Positions 43,865-50,092 of a DNA stretch of 50,092 nucleotides are shown in pieces; within the stretch, counting starts at the first letter, position 1, and each line of letters starts with the position of its first letter. Source of the stretch: Pseudooceanicola sp. HF7 (lineage in GTDB: Bacteria; Pseudomonadota; Alphaproteobacteria; Rhodobacterales; Rhodobacteraceae); contig NZ_JAATOW010000034.1 of NCBI RefSeq assembly GCF_011806405.1, positions 1 to 50,092 on the forward strand. The letters are read 5' to 3'. The notes under the pieces were generated by a model that saw nothing but the letters and a program-made list of their open reading frames with translations, had not been told where the DNA came from and ran no database searches. The position numbers and the translations under genes were made by a program.

Positions 43865-44848
43865 TCACTTGTTGTAATGACCGGTGCGGTGCCAGCGATA
43901 GGCATCCTCGATCATCTGTTGCATGGTCGAACGCGCGGGGGTCCAGCCCAGTTCGCTTTCCGCGCGCGTCGAACCAGAGACCAGCTTGGTGCAGTCGCCG
44001 GCGCGGCGCGGGCCTTCCTCGTAGGGGACGTCCTTGTTGGTGACGGCGCGGGAGCGGTCGATCACCTCGCGCACCGAGAAGCCGTCGCCGGTCCCGAGAT
44101 TGAAGACCCGACTGCCCTTGCCGTCCAGCAGCCACTTCAAGCCCAGCACATGCGCCTCGACCAGGTCGCAGACGTGGACGTAATCGCGGATGCAGGTGCC
44201 GTCGGGGGTATCGTAATCTGTGCCGAAGATGGTCAGGGCTGGACGCTTGCCGTCGATGGCTTCCAACATGATCGGGATCAGGTGGGTTTCGGGGCGATGG
44301 TGTTCGCCCACCTCACCTTCGGGATCGCCGCCGGCCACGTTGAAGTAGCGGAAGATCACGTGGTCGAGCCCGTTGGCCTCGCCGAAGTTCGCTAAGATGT
44401 CCTCGACCGCGCGTTTGGAGGCGCCGTAGGCGTTGATCGGCAGCTGCTCGGTCATCTCGTCCAGGACGACGTTGTCATGTTCGCCGTAGGTGGCGCAGGT
44501 CGAGGAGAAGACGAAGCTCTTCACCCCCGCATCGACCGCGGCCTCGATCAGGTTGAGTGAGCCCATGACGTTGTTCTTCCAGTAGAGTCCGGGGATCTTC
44601 ATGCTTTCGCCAACCTGGGATAGGGCAGCGAAGTGCATCACCGCGACGGGCTGGTAGGTCGCGAAGACCTCGTCCAGCCGCGCTCGGTCCAGCAGGTCGC
44701 CCTTCTCGAAGGGGCCGAATTTGACCGCGTCCTCCCAGCCGGTGATCAGGCTGTCGTAGGTGACGGGGGTGAACCCTGCGGCCTTAAGGGCCTTGCAGGC
44801 ATGTGAGCCGATGTAGCCGGCGCCGCCGGTGACAAGTACTGTTGTCAT
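43865..44848 (-). CDS. galE: UDP-glucose 4-epimerase
   Basis: A 327-aa SDR epimerase interconverting UDP-glucose and UDP-galactose. NAD motif TGGAGYIGSHACKAL, catalytic Ser in FSSTCATYG, Tyr/Lys in YGASKRAVED, then CIRDYVHVCDLVEAH, all diagnostic for GalE. ATG at 44848 gives the usual N-terminus; an ATG 6 bp upstream is also possible. It is first in a galE-manB unit. It predicts galactose in the polymer. Confidence 0.94.
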   Translation of the reverse strand: MTTVLVTGGAGYIGSHACKALKAAGFTPVTYDSLITGWEDAVKFGPFEKGDLLDRARLDEVFATYQPVAVMHFAALSQVGESMKIPGLYWKNNVMGSLNLIEAAVDAGVKSFVFSSTCATYGEHDNVVLDEMTEQLPINAYGASKRAVEDILANFGEANGLDHVIFRYFNVAGGDPEGEVGEHHRPETHLIPIMLEAIDGKRPALTIFGTDYDTPDGTCIRDYVHVCDLVEAHVLGLKWLLDGKGSRVFNLGTGDGFSVREVIDRSRAVTNKDVPYEEGPRRAGDCTKLVSGSTRAESELGWTPARSTMQQMIEDAYRWHRTGHYNK

Positions 44849-45094
44849 ATACATTCTTTCCTATTGGAGTGCGGGGTAACGCAGTTGATATCTGCTCCGC
44901 GAGCTGAAAATCGTCGACCACCTGTCAGCCTTTTCTGACCTTCCTTATGAAAAGGTATTGGCTATGACACGTGATTTGAAGTCGTCAGTTTTATTGGCTT
45001 AGGGAACCTTCCTTGCGGGTTCGAATGACTGCCCCCGTATCACCGCCGTTTTATAAGTGAATGTGCCGTGCGTAGGTTGATTTCGCTAGGCCAA
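44849..45094. promoter_or_regulatory. Upstream region of galE-manB
   Basis: About 245 bp without a gene, with AT-rich parts near 44950 and 45050, before an IS427-type remnant. It is expected to hold the promoter of galE-manB, but no clear elements could be assigned. Confidence 0.35.
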
Positions 45095-45418
45095 TGCTAG
45101 GGACAGGACTCGTTCTCAGTCATACCCATAAGATGACGGTTGCTGCGAGTGCGATTACTGACAAAAAGGTCTCGCCGGCAGCGGTCGTACTGGGTCGCGT
45201 CCCTTCGCCAATCCTTGAGCTTGCCGAACATGATCTCGATCCGATTGCGACGCTTGTCTCGCAAGGCTTCTCTAAACCAGTCGGCATTGTACCCACGATC
45301 TCCGAGCAGCCACTTCACGTTGGGCAACCCGCTTACCAGCGCACGCGCCCCGATTTAATCGTTGACTTGCCCTGCTGAGACGATGAAATTGATCGGGTGG
45401 CCTTTGCTGTCGCAGAGA
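45095..45418 (-). pseudogene. IS5-family (IS427-group) transposase remnant
   Basis: Read leftward: LCDSKGHPINFIVSAGQVND, a stop, then VKWLLGDRGYNADWFREALRDK, a gap, RRNRIEIMFGKLKDWRRDATQYDRC, and after a frameshift FLSVIALAATVILW. This is the second ORF of an IS427-type element with stops, a deletion and a frameshift. The element end is near 45095 (GGGACAGGACTCGTT). A second, different copy lies at 48396-49337. Confidence 0.75.
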
Positions 45419-45610
45419 CGATATCATTACGGCAGCCACGATCAGCTGCGAACGCACCTCGCCGACTTCATGAACGCATACAACTTCGCTCGTAGGCTCA
45501 AGACCCTCAGCGGTCTCACGCCATACGAATACATCTGCGAAATCTGGATTTTAGAGCCCGACAGATTCAAGATCAATTCGATCCACAAAATGCCGGAGCT
45601 GAACACCTAG
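45419..45610 (+). pseudogene. IS481-like transposase C-terminal fragment
   Basis: The last 63 codons of an integrase-core transposase: RRYHYGSHDQLRTHLADFMN, AYNFARRLKTLSGLTPYEYI, EPDRFKINSIHKMPELNT. This ending is typical of IS481-type elements. The 5' part is missing and the fragment joins directly to the IS427-type remnant. Confidence 0.7.
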
Positions 45611-46704
45611 AGTCCCGCCGCTTTGGTTAGGTTTATGCAAAAGCGGTCCCTGTGGCGCTGGTAGCGGCGGGTCATCTCTGCGCTGGCATGGCCAAGATGC
45701 TTCTGGATATGGCCTTCAGCGACCTCTGCGGAGCTTGCCAACCCGGCACGGAGGCTGTGACCGGAAAAGAGTGCCAGTAACTCGGCCTCCGTCATGTCGG
45801 GCCGCAATCCCGCAGCCAGCACCGTCCGTTTCACCAGCCGGGCAACATGGCGGTCGTTTAGCCTGGTTTCGACTGCCCTTTTGCCATCGCGTGATGTGCG
45901 GACAAAGACGGCGCCAAAGTCGATCTTTGCAAAGTGCAGCCATTGCTCGAGCGCATGTACAGGGCAGGTCTGGGTGGACGCTCCCCGGCCGACTTCCACC
46001 TCTCGCCAGCCAGTCTTGGCGTTCAGCGTCAGCAGTGCTCCTTTCTCCATGATCTCAACCCAGCCACCGCTGTCCAAGGTGTCGTCCTTGTGGAGATCAA
46101 GGCCGACAATCTCCGACCGGCGCAGACCCCCGGCATACCCCAACAGCAGGATCGCCCGATCCCGCAGGCCGCGCAGATCGCAGGGCAGGGCGCCCACCAT
46201 GGCGCGGATGTCTTCGGCCATGAGCGCGGCCTTCTGTACGGGTGGGCGCCCATGCTTGCGTTTGATGCCCTTCAGCACCGTGTCGATGTGACGGTCCCTG
46301 CGGTCTAGGCTGAACCCGCGCTGCGTGTAGGTCCAGGCAAGGCCCGAGAGGCGGCGATCAATGGTACTCGCAGAGAGGGCAGGGGAAAGGCCCGATCCGG
46401 ACGCCAGATCCGCCAAGTAAAGTCCGATCATTTCGGGAGAGGGGGGCAGCGGATCAACGCTCTTCGTCCGACACCAGCGCGCAAAATGTGCCCAGTCCGC
46501 CGCATAGGCGGCCAGCGTGTTGCCCGAGGCGGCGGCACCGGCATAATCGCGCGCGGTGTCAACCAGCCGGTCGAGTGCGCCGGAGCCAGCCACAAAAGAA
46601 GTGAGCGTTAGAGCCTCGCTGCACAGGGGATGAGGTTCGTCGCTTTCGTCGCTCGGAGACCGGTTGCCCCCCCTTGAACTCGGCTTCTCGGTGTTTTCTG
46701 CCAT
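45607..46704 (-). CDS. Tyrosine recombinase / integrase
   Basis: A 365-aa site-specific recombinase with an N-terminal SAM-like core-binding domain (SGNTLAAYAADWAHFARWCRTK) and a catalytic domain with Arg in GGLRRSEIVGL, His-x-x-Arg in GHSLRAGLASSAE, HLGHAS and the nucleophile Tyr in TRRYQRHRDRF. All catalytic residues are present. The frame reaches 46824, but ATG 46704 is preferred because AGAAGGA precedes it and an inverted repeat covers the upstream ATG at 46752. It may resolve plasmid multimers or be part of a degraded mobile unit. Confidence 0.88.
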   Translation of the reverse strand: MAENTEKPSSRGGNRSPSDESDEPHPLCSEALTLTSFVAGSGALDRLVDTARDYAGAAASGNTLAAYAADWAHFARWCRTKSVDPLPPSPEMIGLYLADLASGSGLSPALSASTIDRRLSGLAWTYTQRGFSLDRRDRHIDTVLKGIKRKHGRPPVQKAALMAEDIRAMVGALPCDLRGLRDRAILLLGYAGGLRRSEIVGLDLHKDDTLDSGGWVEIMEKGALLTLNAKTGWREVEVGRGASTQTCPVHALEQWLHFAKIDFGAVFVRTSRDGKRAVETRLNDRHVARLVKRTVLAAGLRPDMTEAELLALFSGHSLRAGLASSAEVAEGHIQKHLGHASAEMTRRYQRHRDRFCINLTKAAGL

Positions 46705-46723
46705 GTCGCAGGCATATCCTTCT

Positions 46724-46752
46724 ATGTCCGATAATACAAACTTATTGGACAT
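46724..46752. promoter_or_regulatory. Inverted repeat upstream of the recombinase gene
   Basis: ATGTCCGATAA (46724-46734) and TTATTGGACAT (46742-46752) form 11-bp arms with one mismatch and a 7-nt spacer, 20 bp upstream of the preferred start. This fits an operator or a recombinase-binding site. Confidence 0.5.
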
Positions 46753-46989
46753 TAATGTCAGCTGCAGAGCGCGGCGGTTTTCCGGGATAATTCTTCCAAA
46801 AGCGCCGCATTTTAGCAGAAGCATTCTCTGTTACTTGTGTGTCATAATATCACCCTCGATCCGTAGGATGTTCTGAAAACACTCATCAGGGTCACAGACT
46901 GGCACTGAGGAGGATTTGAATTCAAAGCGCTAATGGCAGGTCAAGCGCATGGTGTGACGCTGCAGAGCCGATCCACATCCCACTACCGA

Positions 46990-47372
46990 TGACGTCCGGC
47001 GGAGCACGACACTGAAGGTGGGCTTTCCGGCGCACAAACGGATGGTCACCGCCGTCGAGGCAGGCGCCCCTCTGCCCCGCGATCTGGCGGGCGGCAGCCT
47101 GTTCAACATGGGAAGCTGCTGCTATGAGCAGGGGAACGGTTCTTTCCGCACTACGTCCATCCCTCGACCTCGACCGGTTCGACGCCTTCATGGCGACTCT
47201 CGTTCGCGAACGCGGCCTGAATGCCGTGGGCGGCAAGGGCGGCGTCGGTGACAAGGTCATGGTGACGATGAGGGAGATCGGTTGCGTCTATCTTGCAATG
47301 CCCGGCGGAGCCGCGCCGCTGCTGTCTAAGGGCGCGGTGGAGTGCCTAGTACTCGGGAATTTCAGTGCTGGC
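46990..47372 (+). pseudogene. Tartrate/fumarate dehydratase beta-subunit remnant
   Basis: GFPAHKRMVTAVEAGAPLPRDLAG is followed, after frame changes, by FDAFMATLVRERGLNAVGGKGGVGDK and VYLAMPGGAAPLLSKGAVE. This order matches the beta subunit of class I fumarase or L-tartrate dehydratase (AHKR ... GKGG ... GG-AA). The pieces are in at least two frames, so the gene is broken. Confidence 0.5.
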
Positions 47373-47903
47373 AGGGGCGGTGGTCCAGTGAGTGATCTCG
47401 AGCAGGCGACGCGTCTACAATTTTTTTCGACCGACAATCCGGACTTGGAATTTACGGCCCCGCCTAGCTCGGAGAGCTTGGCACGACCCAGGTACCCGAA
47501 AAGTATTGGGACCGCGTGTGCGTCAAGCTTTGGGAGTTCGAACAGAGGGTGCGTGACCTGTTTGAGCCGCACCCGGACCTGCTCGAACGCTTGGCTGACG
47601 AACTGGTCAACCGATGTGAGTATGTGATCGGGCGGAACGTGCGTTTCAATCGAGAACTCGTAGAAACAGAGCGGCTTGCGCTTCCGGCCAGGACCCCATC
47701 ATCGCCGTTCACTTGAAGCTGCCGCAGCCAAATTTAATCAGCGGCCAGCCCTTCAAGCAAGCAGAGTTTTTCAACAGAATAGACTGAAAACTCACCTTTA
47801 CCCAACGGCTTCTTTTGGTATGTGTCAAAAACCGTCATTTTTGTTCTCGCTGCCAACTCAGGACAAAGGGTTGTGCGCTTGTCTCCAACGATGGCAGGTC
47901 ATG
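47373..47903. other. Degraded region with no identifiable gene
   Basis: About 530 bp. A 66-codon frame at 47516-47716 (KLWEFEQRVRDLFEPHPDLLERL...) is the only protein-like stretch; I do not recognise it and it lacks a good start. The remainder shows nothing. Confidence 0.35.
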
Positions 47904-48221
47904 TTACCCTCTGTACCTGAACAGAATGACGCCTGACCCACCGCAGGCCAAGGCTGCCAGTTTTCGTGGGCGCTGCAGCCTCTCTACCTGAAAAAAACCC
48001 TCTTCAGTCAATCTAATCGTTTGGTTCGGCCCATCTTCGATCCAACCACGGAGGGTTGCGATCTGGAGCCCGTCGACCAAGTCCTCGCGGCACCAGTCAC
48101 GCTTCATCGCGATAGCCATCGCGTGCTCAGGCATGATCACTTCTCCAGAGCGCGTCCCGAAGTGCTTGAACACATCAAGTACCATGTGGGCTTTATCTTC
48201 ATCGCTGGATACCCGGGCCAT
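47904..48221 (-). CDS. Hypothetical protein, possible winged helix
   Basis: A 105-aa frame from ATG 48221, preceded by GAGAGGGGG at a good distance; an upstream start at 48254 is less likely. The sequence (MARVSSDEDKAHMVLDVFKHFG ... VDGLQIATLRGWIEDG ... IRLTEEGFFQV) has the helix-helix-strand pattern of small winged-helix proteins. No family is recognised. Confidence 0.5.
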   Translation of the reverse strand: MARVSSDEDKAHMVLDVFKHFGTRSGEVIMPEHAMAIAMKRDWCREDLVDGLQIATLRGWIEDGPNQTIRLTEEGFFQVERLQRPRKLAALACGGSGVILFRYRG

Positions 48222-48395
48222 TATCCCCCTCTCTCCTACTCTGGAGTTTTTCACATATTGCGATGCAACATCGCCTTTATCAACAACTACCAGGCGATCC
48301 TTTTGTCCCTGTTCTTGGCTATCTTCATCCTCGGCTCAGGCCCCATTGATTCCAACGGCGTGAGATGATTCAGCGCGCCTAAACGGAGCGGTGAC

Positions 48396-49337
48396 ATGTC
48401 TGACCTCTTCTGGTTGAGCGATGCGCAAATGCTGCGTCTTGCGCCTTACTTCCTAAAGACGCACGGCAAGCCTCGGGTGGGTGATCGCCGTGTCTTGAAC
48501 GGAATTATCTTCATCAATCGCAATGGGGCGAGAGCTGATCCACGAGGTGGCGCAACGTCCTCAAGGCTGTTGTGAGGCGCGAACGGGCGTAGCCCCGGCC
48601 AAGTGGCGGGATACGCACCGAAAAGAGTATGGTCTCCACAATACACTCTACCATCGCCGGAAGTGGTAGAGCGATAAGGATACTTTCGCTTAGATGATGG
48701 CTGGGCTGGCGGACGAACGCGGCGAAAAGAAAATGGTGATGATCGACGTGAGCAGGCGAACGCCATGCGTGCGAGTGAGCTTATTCAAGTATCTCAAGGC
48801 ACATCCACTGCCCCTCTCGCACATGTAAAGAATGTGCGAGAGGGGCAGTGCGTTCAGTTTGGGTGCGACAGTTGGGAGGTTCAGACAACGATCCCCAGGA
48901 TCGTTTTCCCGACGGACGGGCGTGGCCGCCTGATTGGCGGCACCATGGGCGGCATGAACGCCAAGCTGCATGCCATCTGCGACAGCAAAGGCCGGCCGCT
49001 CAATTTCTTCGTGTCTGTCGGACAGGTGAGCGAGATTACATGGGGGGCGCGGCTCCTATTCAGCAGTCAGCCAGATGTCGCTTGGGAGCTCTGGGACCGG
49101 GGCTATGACGCCGATTGGTTCCGGGAAGCACTGCAAGACAAGGGTATACGCCCCTGCATCAATGGCCGAAAACAGCGCAAGGCGACTGTCAGCAGATACG
49201 ACAAGCGGCGCAACCGGATTGAGATCATGTTCGGAAGGCTCAAGGAGTGGAGTCGTGTGGCAACCAGATACGACAAATGCCCCACGATATTCCTTTTTGC
49301 CATCGCTCTCGCCGCAGTCATCATCTACTGGCTGTGA
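48396..49337 (+). pseudogene. IS5-family (IS427-group) element, decayed
   Basis: ORF A starts at ATG 48396 (MSDLFWLSDAQMLRLAPYFLKTHGKPRVGDRRVLNG) but shifts frame after NRNGARAD. Pieces of its end (EYGLHNTLYHRRKW, MMAGLADERGEKKMVMID, YLKAH) lie in other frames. ORF B is readable from about 48935 (RLIGGTMGGMNAKLHAICDS) to 49337 (FAIALAAVIIYWL). An extra segment with a 19-bp hairpin (48806-48850) interrupts the join. It is not functional. Confidence 0.75.
48806..48850. repeat. 19-bp perfect hairpin inside the IS427-type remnant
   Basis: CACTGCCCCTCTCGCACAT (48806-48824) and its exact reverse complement (48832-48850) are separated by 7 nt. It is not part of the usual transposase coding sequence and lies at the point where the homology is interrupted. 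Confidence 0.85.
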
Positions 49338-49732
49338 AGCGCAATGAGGTAAGAGCCTAAGGTGTGTAACTCGACATGTTCATCCGAGAGCTGATGACCC
49401 GTGAAGGGGACGCCGGGCGTAGGATGGAATGCTCCGTTGTTATGAAGCTTGAACCGAAACTCTGGGGCAGTTGCATCCAGTTGGCCCGGCATGCCGGGCG
49501 GAGAGCCGTAGCGCGTGTCCCCTGAGCACAGGCGCTGTACCTGAGCCGGCGTACCGGCCTCCTATCCGGGCGGTCCGGCTGGGCTGCGAAACAGGGCCTG
49601 GGATGCCTGTTTTCGCTGCGATGCGGCGGGGGTTGGCCGGGGTTCCAGGTATAACCGGAGAGGGGGGTTGAGCCCGGGGCATTCCCTGCTAACAGTTGCA
49701 TCAGACGCATTTTATTCATGGGTTTTGACGGC
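49338..49732. promoter_or_regulatory. Upstream region of manC
   Basis: 395 bp without a gene between the IS remnant and manC. It contains a 14-bp perfect palindrome CCCGGCATGCCGGG (49485-49498) and two copies of CAGTTGCATC (near 49469 and 49695). The last 50 bp before manC is AT-richer. It is the expected location of the manC-ugd promoter; exact elements are not assignable. Confidence 0.45.
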
Positions 49733-50092
49733 ATGTCTTTATCGACCATCACCCCGGTCCTCCTTTGCGGCGGTTCCGGTACGCGGCTTTGGCCGCTTTC
49801 CCGGAAAAGCTATCCGAAACAATTCGTTCCGCTGACCGGGGAAGAGACGCTCTTCCAGGCTTCGGCGAAACGCCTGTCCGGGACCAGCGGCGCGCTGAGC
49901 TTCGAAGCGCCCATGGTGCTGACCAATTCCGACTTCCGCTTCATCGTCACCGAGCAGCTTGCCGGCATCGGCATCGATCCCGGTGCGATCCTGATCGAGC
50001 CGGAGGGCCGCAATACCGCCCCCGCCGTGCTGGCGGCCGCCCTGCGGGTCGCGCAAGGCGATCCCGAAGGCGTCATGCTGGTCGCGCCCTCG
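49733..50092 (+). CDS. manC: Mannose-1-phosphate guanylyltransferase, N-terminal part (continues at position 1)
   Basis: The 5' part of manC, with the pyrophosphorylase signature LLCGGSGTRLWPLSR at residues about 10-24 and KSYPKQF after it, then EPEGRNTAPAV at the junction. ATG 49733 (MSLSTITPV) is the likely start; an in-frame ATG 15 bp upstream is possible. The last 77 bases repeat the window start; in the circle the gene continues from 50015 to position 1 in frame and ends at 1157. Confidence 0.95.
   Translation, partial: MSLSTITPVLLCGGSGTRLWPLSRKSYPKQFVPLTGEETLFQASAKRLSGTSGALSFEAPMVLTNSDFRFIVTEQLAGIGIDPGAILIEPEGRNTAPAVLAAALRVAQGDPEGVMLVAPS
50016..50092. repeat. 77-bp terminal duplication (right copy)
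   Basis: Identical to bases 1-77. See the left copy for interpretation as the overlap of a circular contig. Confidence 0.95.

Noticed and set aside
47516-47716. A 66-codon frame rich in Leu and Glu
   Set aside because: Protein-like but without a good start, ribosome site or recognisable relatives; kept only as a comment.
48255-48368. A hydrophobic rightward stretch (AILLSLFLAIFILG) ending before the IS427-type remnant
   Set aside because: No convincing start or ribosome site and no family match; it may be the end of a lost membrane protein gene but cannot be supported.

Overview
The window is a complete circular plasmid rather than a chromosomal segment. Bases 1-77 are repeated exactly at 50016-50092, so the unique circle is 50,015 bp, and the manC gene runs across the artificial ends. 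The replication block is an RPA-type repA (41305-42336) with a divergent parA-parB pair, three tandem 22-bp iterons and three parS-like palindromes. This block, the generally high GC content and the gene content all point to an alphaproteobacterium of the Rhodobacteraceae (Roseobacter/Paracoccus group). The layout matches the polysaccharide ('biofilm') plasmids known from that family.

About 28 kb encodes a colanic-acid-like, Wzx/Wzy-dependent exopolysaccharide pathway. manC, ugd, gmd, fcl, manB and galE supply GDP-mannose, GDP-fucose, UDP-glucuronate and UDP-galactose. A WcaJ/ExoY-type initiating transferase (13884-14582) and two GT4 glycosyltransferases assemble the repeat unit. Wzx and Wzy export and polymerise it. 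Wzc (BY-kinase), Wza and a YjbF/YjbH pair form the envelope machinery. Two PAPS-type sulfotransferases, CysQ and an SLC13 permease suggest that the polymer is sulfated, and two pyruvyltransferases suggest that it is pyruvylated. The lower-GC block at about 2200-9200 (wzy, sulfotransferase, wzx, GT4, pyruvyltransferase, second sulfotransferase) looks like a swappable serotype cassette inserted between the conserved 3' ends of ugd and of the 9111-10208 pyruvyltransferase gene.

The arc 25.7-37 kb is accessory DNA: remnants of IS5, IS21, IS110 and IS3 elements, one apparently intact IS6-family element, an AT-rich RTX/beta-helix secreted protein, an orphan mobC with an oriT-like sequence but no relaxase, an XRE regulator with a clear operator, and several small unknown genes. 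At 37-42.4 kb lie a phytase-like esterase, parB, parA, the iterons and repA. manB and galE follow (42.4-44.9 kb). A second degraded arc (45-49.4 kb) holds IS427-type and IS481 remnants, a tyrosine recombinase, a tartrate/fumarate dehydratase beta-subunit fragment and a small unknown gene. The circle closes at manC.

All calls come from reading the sequence and from memory of protein families; no database search was possible. GC statements are rough counts by eye.
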